Under the pieces are notes generated by a model. It ran no database searches. It was not told the DNA's origin and worked only from the letters and a program-made list of their open reading frames with translations. From positions 148,662 to 212,661 of the forward strand of contig NZ_JIAG01000005.1 of NCBI RefSeq assembly GCF_000688395.1: a stretch of 64,000 bases of DNA, written 5' to 3'. Positions 8,733 to 16,248 of this stretch are shown here, piece by piece. This DNA comes from Haematomicrobium sanguinis DSM 21259. Its GTDB lineage: Bacteria > Actinomycetota > Actinomycetes > Actinomycetales > Micrococcaceae. Both the position numbers and the translations under genes were made by a program. The number at the start of each line of letters is the position of its first letter. Positions within the stretch are counted from its first letter, which is position 1.

Positions 8733-9734
8733 TTAGTAGCTCAGTGCGCGGTCGAGGGCGTCGAGAATGCGGTCCTGGTCTGGCACATAATCGGCTTCGA
8801 CGCTCGCGGTCGGGTAGGGCATGTGGAAGCCGCCGACGCGGATGATCGGGGCTTCGAGGGAGAGGAATGCTTCGTCGCCCACGCGCGCCGCGATCTCCCC
8901 GCCAATGCCGCCGAAGGTGGGGGCCTCGTGGGCGATGATGAGGCGGCCGGTCTTGCGGGTGGAGTCGACAATGGTCTCGAAATCGATGGGGGAGAGCGAG
9001 CGCAGATCAATGACTTCCACGCTGGTGCCTTCCTCAGCGGCGGTCTCGGCCGCGGCGAGAGCTACCGGCACGAGTGGCCCGTAGGTGGCGATGGTGGCAT
9101 CGGTGCCCTCGCGCCGTATCTGCGCTTGGGCGGCGGGCGGTGCCGGCGTTTCGGTGTTGACGGTGTCCTTGAGCCAGTAGCGGCGCTTGGGCTCAAAGAA
9201 GATGACGGGGTCGTCGCTGGCGATTGCTTCCTGGATCATCCAGTAGGCGTCGCTAGGGGTGGAGGGGGTCATCACGCGCAAACCCGCGGTGTGCGTGAAA
9301 TAGGCTTCCGGGGATTCTGAATGGTGTTCGATCGATCCGATGGCGCCTCCGTAGGGGATGCGAATGGTCACCGGGACGCTGAGGTTGCCGCGGGTGCGGG
9401 CGCGCAATTTGGCCAATTGCGAGGTGATTTGGTTGAACGCCGGGTACACGAATCCGTCGAATTGGATTTCGCAGACCGGACGGTAGCCGCCCATCGCAAG
9501 GCCGATTGCGGTACCGACAATGCCGGATTCGCCGAGTGGGGTATCGACGACGCGATCTTGGCCAAAGTCACGCATGAGATGTTCGGTGATGCGGTAGACT
9601 CCGCCGAGGCTGCCGATGTCTTCGCCCATGAGCAAGACCGTGGGGTCGGTTTCCAGAGCCCGCCGCATTCCTGCGTTGAGAGCACCGGCAATCGTCATGG
9701 GCTTCGTTGCCTGCTCGGCCACAGTGGTACTCAC
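8733..9734 (-). CDS. 2-oxoacid dehydrogenase E1 component, beta subunit
   Basis: 333 residues. A transketolase-like pyrimidine-binding domain (MGEDIGSLGGVYRITEHL, DTPLGESGIVGTAIGLAMGG) is followed by a transketolase C-terminal domain (VIDLRSLSPIDFETIVDS, HEAPTFGGIGGEIAARV). With the alpha subunit it decarboxylates a 2-oxoacid using thiamine diphosphate and acylates the E2 lipoyl group. The GTG start overlaps the alpha-subunit stop (GTGA), indicating translational coupling. Heterodimeric E1 genes of this kind in actinomycetes are often branched-chain or pyruvate dehydrogenases. Confidence 0.95.
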   Translation of the reverse strand: MSTTVAEQATKPMTIAGALNAGMRRALETDPTVLLMGEDIGSLGGVYRITEHLMRDFGQDRVVDTPLGESGIVGTAIGLAMGGYRPVCEIQFDGFVYPAFNQITSQLAKLRARTRGNLSVPVTIRIPYGGAIGSIEHHSESPEAYFTHTAGLRVMTPSTPSDAYWMIQEAIASDDPVIFFEPKRRYWLKDTVNTETPAPPAAQAQIRREGTDATIATYGPLVPVALAAAETAAEEGTSVEVIDLRSLSPIDFETIVDSTRKTGRLIIAHEAPTFGGIGGEIAARVGDEAFLSLEAPIIRVGGFHMPYPTASVEADYVPDQDRILDALDRALSY

Positions 9735-10951
9735 GCTTGACCGCCTTGGTGGGTATCGCCGTCGTTCTTGTAATCCAGGAAGTCCTCGCGCTCCGCGGCA
9801 ACCAAAGTATTCTCTTCCGCGTATATATTGGCGAAGTGTTCGCTGAAAGTGGGGGACGTGCTCGCCAGGACGGCCTCGCGGACGCGCTCCGCCTCGGCGT
9901 CGGCCTCGGCAGCGATGCGCTGCTCTTCGCCTTCGGTGAGGATGCCTTCTTTGCGCAGGTACGTGCGGAACCGGGCGAGCGGGTCGCGTGGGGTCCAGTC
10001 CTGCTCTTCCAGTTCGGTGCGGTACTTCGTCGGGTCATCGGCCGTGGTGTGCGCGCCCATGCGGTAGGTCATGGCCTCGATCAGCGCCGGTCCCTCCCCG
10101 TTTTTGGCGCGCTCAAGCGCCCAAGCGGTCGCGGCGTAACTCGCGAGGACGTCGTTGCCGTCAATGCGGAGGCCCGGGAATCCGTAGCCGGCGGCGCGGG
10201 TAGCGAGCGGGACTTTGCTTTGCACGCTGAACGGCACCGAAATTGCCCAGCCGTTGTTTTGGCAGAAGAAGACAACGGGCGCGTTGAACGATGCGGCGAA
10301 CACCATGGACTCATGGACGTCGCCTTCCGAGCTGGAACCGTCGCCGAAGTAAGCAACGACGGCGCGGCGGTTGCCTTGCGTGCCCCGGGTCGCCGATCCG
10401 GAGGTGCTTTGCGTAGCGGTCGCGTCCGTGCTGGCGATGCCGCGCTTCGCGTCGCGATCAAAAGCCATGGCCATACCGACCGCGTGCAGGGTCTGCGCCG
10501 CGAGGACAAGGGTGTAGATGTGAAAGTTGCTGTCCTGGGGGTTCCAGCCGGCGTGTTCGTTGCCGCGGAAGATTTGGAGAAGTTCCTCTGGCTTTACCCC
10601 GCGCTGGAAGGCGATGCTGTGTTCGCGGTAGGTGGGGAAAATGTAGTCGGCGCGCTCCGTGGCGTAACCGGAACCGACTTGGGCGGCTTCTTGCCCAAGA
10701 CTTGGAACCCACATATGTAGTTCGCCCTGACGCTGGAGTGCGGTGGCTTCCTGGTCGATGCGCCTGGTGGTGACCATGTCGAAGTACATGCGCAGGAGAT
10801 CCTCGGCACCAAGCGCATCGAGGTATTTGCTGAACTCCGGGTGACGTTGGAGTGTGCCGTTGGGATCAAGGAGTTGAACGGGCTCGGAGCTGGCATTCCA
10901 TTCTGGCGAGTTCGCTGTTTTTGACGCGGCGCGGTGCTCTGTCATTGTCAC
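9731..10951 (-). CDS. 2-oxoacid dehydrogenase E1 component, alpha subunit
   Basis: 406 residues, first gene of the operon. The thiamine-diphosphate motif is clear: AVVAYFGDGSSSEGDVHES followed by the QNNGWAISVP loop, both expected for the alpha subunit of the heterotetrameric E1. FPTYREHS and YRMGAHTTADDPTKYR, the phosphorylation-loop region, are also present. A low-complexity Ser/Thr/Ala insertion (STDATATQSTSGSATRGTQG) precedes the thiamine motif and is not typical. The C-terminus ends KNDGDTHQGGQA, encoded by a dispersed ACGACGGCGAT copy (9756-9765) just before the overlap with the beta gene. The start is preceded by AGGAGAACCTGTGAC. Confidence 0.95.
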   Translation of the reverse strand: MTMTEHRAASKTANSPEWNASSEPVQLLDPNGTLQRHPEFSKYLDALGAEDLLRMYFDMVTTRRIDQEATALQRQGELHMWVPSLGQEAAQVGSGYATERADYIFPTYREHSIAFQRGVKPEELLQIFRGNEHAGWNPQDSNFHIYTLVLAAQTLHAVGMAMAFDRDAKRGIASTDATATQSTSGSATRGTQGNRRAVVAYFGDGSSSEGDVHESMVFAASFNAPVVFFCQNNGWAISVPFSVQSKVPLATRAAGYGFPGLRIDGNDVLASYAATAWALERAKNGEGPALIEAMTYRMGAHTTADDPTKYRTELEEQDWTPRDPLARFRTYLRKEGILTEGEEQRIAAEADAEAERVREAVLASTSPTFSEHFANIYAEENTLVAAEREDFLDYKNDGDTHQGGQA

Positions 10952-10991
10952 AGGTTCTCCTGGGTCAGGTAGCTGGTGGCGGCAGTCCCGA

Positions 10992-11017
10992 GATATATTC
11001 TTTTATTGACATATATC
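10992..11017. promoter_or_regulatory. Inverted GATATAT/ATATATC motif upstream of the E1 operon
   Basis: GATATAT (10992-10998) and ATATATC (11011-11017) are inverted 12 bases apart, within the 186-bp spacer between hisC and the E1 alpha gene. On the minus strand AATATA is a plausible -10. The right half extends to ATATATCGTGA, the same 11-mer found in the perfect operator at 46671-46692. The rest of the spacer (10952-11137) holds no gene. Confidence 0.45.
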
Positions 11018-11137
11018 GTGACGGCCAGCATCAACCGTAACCCAGTTTCGGCGTAGCGCGAAAGAGGTCTTATGAATTGCGTCGAATTACGTATTCCTGA
11101 TTTGGAATTTATCGATGTGGTGGGTATGCGGGGCTAT

Positions 11138-12238
11138 CTACTTTTCAGAGTCCTTGAACTCCCGCGCCACGCTGAGGAAAACGTCATTGGCTTCCGGTTC
11201 TCCGATGCTGACGCGGACGCCTTCATCGCCGAATGCCCGGACCGAGATCCCGCGCACTTCCGCTTGATCGCGGAACTCTGCGGTGCGTGTGCCTGTTTCC
11301 AACCACACGAAGTTGCCCTGCGGATCGGGGATCGCCCACCCGGCCTCGGCTAGCGCAGCCTTGACTCGATCGCGTTCTTGGACAATCTGCTCCACGTTCG
11401 CGAGAATCTTGTCCTTCACCTTCAAGCTGGCCACGGCCGCGGATTCCGCAACCATGTTCACGCCGAATGGCGTGGCTGCGGCACGCAAGTGCTGGGTGAC
11501 GGGGGCTTGCGAGACCGAGTACCCGACTCGCAATCCGGCCAGACCGTAGGCCTTAGAGAAGGTGCGTAGGACAATGACGTTCGGGTACTCACGGTAAAAG
11601 TCGAGGCCCTTCACCGCCTCGGGGTCGCGGACAAATTCGACGTACGCCTCATCGATAACCACCACCACCTTCGCGGGGACCTTCGCGAGAAAGTCCTGCA
11701 CCGCACCGGTGTGAAGCGTTGGCCCCGTGGGGTTGTTGGGGGTGCACAGCAAGATGACTTTGGTGTTTTCGGTGATGGCGGCTGCCATGGCGTCAAGGTC
11801 GTGAGCGCCATCCGTCCTATTGGGGATCTGCACGCTCTTTGCGCCGGCCAGTCCTACCAGAATCGGGTAGGCCTCGAAGGAGCGCCAGGCGTAGAGAACC
11901 TCGTCTTGCGATTCGCCCTCGCCATCGCCGGCGAACGCCGCAAGAATTTGCTGTAGCGCGCCGAGGCTCCCACCTCCGGTCACAATGTCTTCCACCGGGA
12001 CACCGAGATCCTCTGCGAGCGCCGTGCGAAGCGTCAAAACTTGCGGATCCGGGTACCGGTTGATAGCGCTCGCTTCGGCAATGGCCGCTGCCACTTCCGG
12101 CTCCATCGGGTACGGGTTCTCGTTCGACGAGAGCTTGAAAGACTTCACGCCCGGCGGGGTTACGGGAGGCTTGCCCGCAGCGTATTTGGGAAGGGCAGAG
12201 ACCGCGTTGCGGGGTTGGGGAGTCGTCGTTGAGCTCAC
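11138..12238 (-). CDS. hisC: Histidinol-phosphate aminotransferase
   Basis: 366 residues from a GTG at 12236-12238 preceded by AAAGGTAGCC; the frame is open further upstream without a ribosome site. Motifs: SSNENPYPMEP near the N-terminus, GGGSLGALQQIL, LCTPNNPTGP, DEAYVEF, the PLP lysine in LRTFSKAYGLAGLRVGY, and a C-terminal R-G-(I/V)-x-V-R segment binding the phosphate. It converts imidazole-acetol phosphate to histidinol phosphate, but paralogues act on aromatic amino acids. No other his genes are adjacent, so the specificity is slightly uncertain. Confidence 0.85.
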   Translation of the reverse strand: MSSTTTPQPRNAVSALPKYAAGKPPVTPPGVKSFKLSSNENPYPMEPEVAAAIAEASAINRYPDPQVLTLRTALAEDLGVPVEDIVTGGGSLGALQQILAAFAGDGEGESQDEVLYAWRSFEAYPILVGLAGAKSVQIPNRTDGAHDLDAMAAAITENTKVILLCTPNNPTGPTLHTGAVQDFLAKVPAKVVVVIDEAYVEFVRDPEAVKGLDFYREYPNVIVLRTFSKAYGLAGLRVGYSVSQAPVTQHLRAAATPFGVNMVAESAAVASLKVKDKILANVEQIVQERDRVKAALAEAGWAIPDPQGNFVWLETGTRTAEFRDQAEVRGISVRAFGDEGVRVSIGEPEANDVFLSVAREFKDSEK

Positions 12239-12296
12239 GGCTACCTTTCGGTGAATGATCCGTTGGTTTGTTTGTAGCCTATGCAAGGATGGTCAC

Positions 12297-12689
12297 ATGG
12301 GAAAATTCCTCGTTCGCGTCGGCATTAACGCATTGGCAGTTTGGCTCGTGGCACTGTGGTTGCCTGGCATCACCGTGGTCTCTTACGGCGCCAGCAATGA
12401 CACGCTCGCGACAGTGTTGTCCTACCTGCTCATTGGGCTCATTTTCGGCATTGTGAATGCCATCGTCCGGCCCATTGTGAGGGTGCTCTCGCTTCCCATC
12501 ACAATTCTCACTTTGGGCCTGTTCACCATCATCATCAACGCCGCGATGCTCATGCTCGTTGCGTGGATCACTACAGCAACAGCGGTACGTCTCGAGGTTG
12601 ATAGCTTCTTCTGGACCGCGATTCTCGCGGCCCTGATTATCAGCATCGTCTCGCTCATTGCCGGGACCATCACGCGCACCCGGAAGTAG
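12297..12689 (+). CDS. Phage-holin family 4 / YvlD-type small membrane protein
   Basis: 130 residues from the ATG at 12297 (AAGGATGGTCAC upstream). Four predicted membrane segments: about 5-25, 38-60, 65-88 and 95-120. The middle IGLIFGIVNAIVRPIVRVLSLPITILTLGLFTIIINA is characteristic of the superfamily-IV holin-like YvlD family (mostly chromosomal, function unknown). It is divergent from hisC (58 bp) and its stop lies 5 bp from the stop of the convergent hydrolase gene. Confidence 0.85.
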   Translation: MGKFLVRVGINALAVWLVALWLPGITVVSYGASNDTLATVLSYLLIGLIFGIVNAIVRPIVRVLSLPITILTLGLFTIIINAAMLMLVAWITTATAVRLEVDSFFWTAILAALIISIVSLIAGTITRTRK

Positions 12690-12694
12690 CGCTC

Positions 12695-14035
12695 TTAACC
12701 CCGTGGCTGCTTCATCTTGAAGAGGTGCATTTTGCCAATTGACCCCGGCGGAATCACTTTCACTAGGTCCTCCTCAAGTTTCGCGATTTCGCGGTGCTCG
12801 GTTCGATCCAACTTCATGAAGGAACGAATGTACTGGTCGAGATCGTGAGTTGGCCCCAGGATGCTGGAGTCATCCTGGTAGTCGGGGTTGAGCATCTTGG
12901 GATTGATCGGCAGGCGATCAAAGCGAACCTCAATATTTTTCTCATCGGCGGGAATGATCTTGCCGTCGGTAGAGGGCGTGTAATCGGATGAATCGATGGT
13001 GTCGAGGTACGTCGTGTTCGGGTCCCGCTCCGAGTAAAAGGGGTCCGGGGAACCAACGGCCCAGACCAACTGGACGTCGTACTTTTCAAATTCCTTGCTG
13101 TTCACCAGGTTCTTCGCCACAATGCCACCCTGACTGAAGCCGTTGATGTAGACCTGGGACCCGGCGGGCGGCGGGGGCTCCATACTCTCCATGGCCTGCG
13201 CGACCGCAGCGGACATTTTCTTGCTATTGAGGAACATGGCGTCGAAAATTCCGCGCATATCAAAAGGATTGTCATCCGCCCCACCTAGCTGAGTTCCCGG
13301 GAGGGTGACGATGTAGACTTTTTTGTCCTCGGGAGTGGTGACCTCAGAGATGGCGATCTCACCGGGATAGTCCTCGAGAATCTGCGCGGGCCGAAGGATG
13401 TCCTCTAATCTGCCGTTGAATTCTAGGGGCGGCTCCTCACGATCAACCTTTGACACCGAAATATCGGCCGGGGCGATGAAGTCATCAATATTGTCCTCAA
13501 CGGTATCCAAAAGGTCGGCGAGCGGCTTAGGAAGGTTGAGGCTCTTGAGCCTGTCGACTTGCTCCGCGGCGCGATTCTTGTCGTGATCAAAGGCGGCCTG
13601 GCGCAGAAGCAAGGCTTCCTTTTCTATATTGAGTTTGCTGATCGCGCGGTCGACCACGAACGCGGAGGGGCGTCCTCGCCGCACCCAATCCTGTATCGCC
13701 CAAAAAAGCGAGACCGCTTCAAACCCTTGGATGTTTCCCTGTTCGGCTTGGCGGTAGTTGGCGTAGGCAGTACGCGCCGAATTCTGGAGGGATCGCACTT
13801 CTTCCACGGTCCTATCCAATCTCCGTTTCGCCTCCATCGCTGCGGCACCGGCACGCAACGGTGCGGTCGGCGCGGCGGCAATTCCATAGGTGCCATTCGC
13901 CACCGCGACAATACGCCTGCCCACCTCATCCAACTCCGCGATCATCCCGTCCATGCGGGGCGGGATGGCCTCAATGTCCTCCATTTCGGCCGCAATTGAA
14001 CCTTCCCCTCCGCGTACTACGGCTCCGTCACCCAT
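12695..14035 (-). CDS. Putative alpha/beta-hydrolase with helical N-terminus, linked to a WXG100 protein
   Basis: 446 residues. Residues 15-165 are helical with coiled-coil character. From about 235 a lipase-like core appears: VYIVTLPGTQLGG, then the nucleophile elbow INGFSQGG with Ser301 (GxSxG), and VWAVGSPDP. A His in GPTHDLDQYI (about 394) is a candidate for the triad. No signal peptide or membrane segment is seen. It follows the WXG100 gene by 12 bp. A long helical N-terminus joined to an enzyme domain and encoded after a WXG100 protein is the usual layout of type VII secretion substrates, so export is inferred. The substrate is unknown; esterase or lipase is the best guess. Confidence 0.6.
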   Translation of the reverse strand: MGDGAVVRGGEGSIAAEMEDIEAIPPRMDGMIAELDEVGRRIVAVANGTYGIAAAPTAPLRAGAAAMEAKRRLDRTVEEVRSLQNSARTAYANYRQAEQGNIQGFEAVSLFWAIQDWVRRGRPSAFVVDRAISKLNIEKEALLLRQAAFDHDKNRAAEQVDRLKSLNLPKPLADLLDTVEDNIDDFIAPADISVSKVDREEPPLEFNGRLEDILRPAQILEDYPGEIAISEVTTPEDKKVYIVTLPGTQLGGADDNPFDMRGIFDAMFLNSKKMSAAVAQAMESMEPPPPAGSQVYINGFSQGGIVAKNLVNSKEFEKYDVQLVWAVGSPDPFYSERDPNTTYLDTIDSSDYTPSTDGKIIPADEKNIEVRFDRLPINPKMLNPDYQDDSSILGPTHDLDQYIRSFMKLDRTEHREIAKLEEDLVKVIPPGSIGKMHLFKMKQPRG

Positions 14036-14047
14036 GACTGTCCTTTC

Positions 14048-14341
14048 CTAAATGCCTACTGGCCTACAGGTTGTAGCGTCGCTAAGATCCTGACGCAGCG
14101 ACGCCCACACTTGGTCGAGTGCTGTGAGTAAGTCCCCCGCCTGACGCGCGGCAATTTCGTAGACCTTGTCTCGATACGCGGTGGCGGCTCTCGATTGCCA
14201 ATTCACATCCGTTAAACCGCGTAGACGATCGAAGATACGAAGCGCCTCCGCACTGATGTTTTCGACTTCCGTCACAAGGCTCTGCAACCTCTCCAGGTCT
14301 TCTGGGCTCGCCAGAATCCCGTTTGACCCCGTTCCCGACAT
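14048..14341 (-). CDS. WXG100-family (ESAT-6-like) protein
   Basis: 97 residues from the ATG at 14339-14341, chosen because AAGGAG lies 6 bases upstream; the frame is open 78 codons further back without support. Length and pattern fit WXG100: two helices around a turn with NWQSRAATAYRDKV (47-60). The turn reads W-Q-S instead of W-x-G, a known variant. Such proteins form helical-hairpin dimers and are exported by, or pair with substrates of, the type VII system. No EccC ATPase or other secretion component is in the window. It probably works with the downstream hydrolase. Confidence 0.75.
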   Translation of the reverse strand: MSGTGSNGILASPEDLERLQSLVTEVENISAEALRIFDRLRGLTDVNWQSRAATAYRDKVYEIAARQAGDLLTALDQVWASLRQDLSDATTCRPVGI

Positions 14342-14613
14342 GCGACGCTCCTTAAAATCGACCTGCCTTTGAACCGCAACTTTAGGAGCGGGCGCTCGGC
14401 TATGTTCGGGCATCGGAGCCGGTTGTGGATAACTTCGCCGATTTTCGCGAAATTGGCCGCCTGTGTAGGAACAGCGCGCTGGGGTGCGTACACCTGGTAG
14501 GCACGCGAAGGCAGGTGGACAGGGATCACCCACTGAAGCACGACGGCGGTGACTCGCCTTAAGAAGGCGAGTCACCGCCGTCGATCATCACCACCGCGCA
14601 CACCCGTACCCCG
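14342..14613. other. Spacer upstream of the WXG100 gene with repeat hairpin
   Basis: Together with the palindrome at 14614-14686 this is a 352-bp gap between divergent genes. It contains the presumed WXG100 promoter, one TGTGGATAA (DnaA-box-like) near 14424, and the 43-bp hairpin 14541-14583. No gene is seen. Confidence 0.5.
14541..14583. repeat. 20-bp-arm hairpin, variant of the ACGACGGCGA palindrome
   Basis: CGACGGCGGTGACTCGCCTT (14541-14560) pairs with 14564-14583 across an AAG loop. The layout equals the 4908-4955 palindrome (motif, C-rich segment, CTTAAG centre) with one change in the motif (GGCGG for GGCGA). Confidence 0.85.
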
Positions 14614-14686
14614 CCCCTCGACTATGTAGCGCCAAACGCCCATGTCACCCGCTCGCATGGGCGTTTGGCGCTACATAGTCGAGGGG
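14614..14686. repeat. Intergenic palindrome, TCGACTRTGTAG family, 31-bp arms, in a divergent spacer
   Basis: The left arm 14614-14644 begins CCCCTCGACTATGTAGCGCC and pairs perfectly with 14656-14686 around an 11-base loop. It sits 7 bp before the purB start codon and on the divergent side of the WXG100 gene, so here it is not a simple gene-end terminator; it would form in the purB leader if transcription starts upstream. Confidence 0.9.
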
Positions 14687-14693
14687 TGGGAGA

Positions 14694-16160
14694 ATGAGGG
14701 ACGTGGCTAATCCAGATTCTGCACCTCAGTCTTCCGCGCCCGCCCCTGCCGTAGAAAGCGCCGTGAGTTTCGCCGACCTTGAGCCGGCAATCGCGCTCGG
14801 TCCCTTGGATGGGCGGTATCGCAAGGCCGTCGCACCGCTGGCGGATCACCTCTCCGAGGCAGCGCTGAACCGCAATCGTCTCAAGGTCGAGACCGAGTGG
14901 TTCATCTACCTTGCAGATAACCAGGTTCTTCCCGGGCTTAAGCCGCTCACCGACGCGCAGCGCGAGGGTCTTCGCGCCATCGTCACCGATTTTGACGCCG
15001 ACGGTATCGCGGAAATGGCCGAGATCGAGCGGCAGACCGTTCACGATGTCAAAGCCGTCGAATATTACATCGGCCGCCGCCTGGAACCGCTCGGTCTTGC
15101 CGCCCTCAAGCCGCTCGTGCATTTTGCGTGCACCAGTGAGGATATTAATAACTTGGCCTACGCGCTCGGGGTGCGTGACGCCGTCGCACAGGTGTGGGAG
15201 CCGGCCGCACGGGAACTGGTCGATGCCATCGAAACCCTGGCCGAGCGCACCGCGGACGTGCCAATGCTCTCACACACGCACGGGCAGCCGGCCACGCCCA
15301 CCACGCTCGGCAAGGAGATGGCCGTCACCGCGCATCGCCTCCACCGGCAGTTGAAACGTATTACCGAACAGGAATATTTAGGCAAAATCAACGGCGCCAC
15401 CGGCACGTACTCGGCGCATCTCACCGCTGAGCCGAATGCCGACTGGCAGGGTATTTCGCGTGCCGTTGTCGAGGGGCTCGGTCTGACCTGGAATCCGCTG
15501 ACTACACAGATCGAATCGCACGATTGGCAGTCCGAGCTGTACGCGGATATTGCCCGGTTCAACTCGATTCTGCACAACTTCTGCACCGATATTTGGTCCT
15601 ACATTTCGATCGGGTACTTCCGGCAAATACCCGTCGAGGGCGCGACCGGGTCCTCCACCATGCCGCACAAGATCAACCCGATCCGGTTTGAAAATGCCGA
15701 GGCGAACCTGGAGCTGTCCAACGCCATCCTTGGTTCGCTCGCCTCAACCCTGGTGACCTCGCGCTGGCAGCGGGATCTCACCGATTCGACCTCGCAACGC
15801 AATATTGGCGTGGGGATTGGGCATTCGCTGCTCGCAATCCGCAACGTGATTGGTGGGCTGGAGAAGCTGGATGTCGCCACCGATGTGCTGGCTAATGACC
15901 TCGAGGGCAATTGGGAGGTGCTCGGTGAAGCCATCCAAACCGTGATGCGCGCCGAGGCGATCGCGGGGGTGCCGGGCATGGATGACCCGTATGAGCGGCT
16001 CAAGGAATTGACCCGTGGGCATCGGGTCGACGCCGAGCGCATGCGCGAGTTTGTCACGGGACTGGGTTTGACTCACGACGCCGAGGCTCGCCTTTTGGCG
16101 CTCACCCCCGCCTCCTACACGGGGCTGGCCGGCGAACTCGCCCGCTCCCTCTCCCGCTAA
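14694..16160 (+). CDS. purB: Adenylosuccinate lyase
   Basis: 488 residues, of the longer PurB subgroup. It cleaves SAICAR to AICAR and adenylosuccinate to AMP, both releasing fumarate, in purine synthesis. Motifs: PLDGRYRKAV near the start, TSEDINNLAY, the catalytic-His loop SHTHGQPATPTTLGKEMA, and the fumarase/aspartase signature GSSTMPHKINPIRFENAE with the mobile-loop catalytic Ser. The ATG at 14694 follows GGGGTGGGA from the palindrome arm; a GTG at 14703 is an alternative. An Ala/Pro/Ser stretch of about 20 residues precedes the conserved start. Confidence 0.96.
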   Translation: MRDVANPDSAPQSSAPAPAVESAVSFADLEPAIALGPLDGRYRKAVAPLADHLSEAALNRNRLKVETEWFIYLADNQVLPGLKPLTDAQREGLRAIVTDFDADGIAEMAEIERQTVHDVKAVEYYIGRRLEPLGLAALKPLVHFACTSEDINNLAYALGVRDAVAQVWEPAARELVDAIETLAERTADVPMLSHTHGQPATPTTLGKEMAVTAHRLHRQLKRITEQEYLGKINGATGTYSAHLTAEPNADWQGISRAVVEGLGLTWNPLTTQIESHDWQSELYADIARFNSILHNFCTDIWSYISIGYFRQIPVEGATGSSTMPHKINPIRFENAEANLELSNAILGSLASTLVTSRWQRDLTDSTSQRNIGVGIGHSLLAIRNVIGGLEKLDVATDVLANDLEGNWEVLGEAIQTVMRAEAIAGVPGMDDPYERLKELTRGHRVDAERMREFVTGLGLTHDAEARLLALTPASYTGLAGELARSLSR

Positions 16161-16161
16161 C

Positions 16162-16235
16162 GCAATTTTCAGCGCCTAACTCACGTTTCAGCGCCTTAGA
16201 AGGGGATGAAACGTGAGTTAGGCGCTGAAAATTGC
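16162..16235. repeat. Intergenic palindrome, TTTTCAGCGCC family, 29-bp arms
   Basis: The left arm 16162-16190 begins GCAATTTTCAGCGCCTAACT and pairs perfectly with 16207-16235 around a 16-base loop. It lies between convergent genes and can terminate both. About 25 of 34 left-side positions agree with the palindrome at 40496-40569. Confidence 0.9.
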
Positions 16236-16248
16236 CAGGGGCCCGGGG

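Noticed and set aside
8391..9320. 309-codon plus-strand frame opposite E1 beta and E2
   Set aside because: Antisense shadow of well-conserved genes; composition follows the complementary codons.
12695..14341. Complete type VII secretion locus
   Set aside because: No EccB, EccC, EccD, mycosin or second WXG100 gene in the window.
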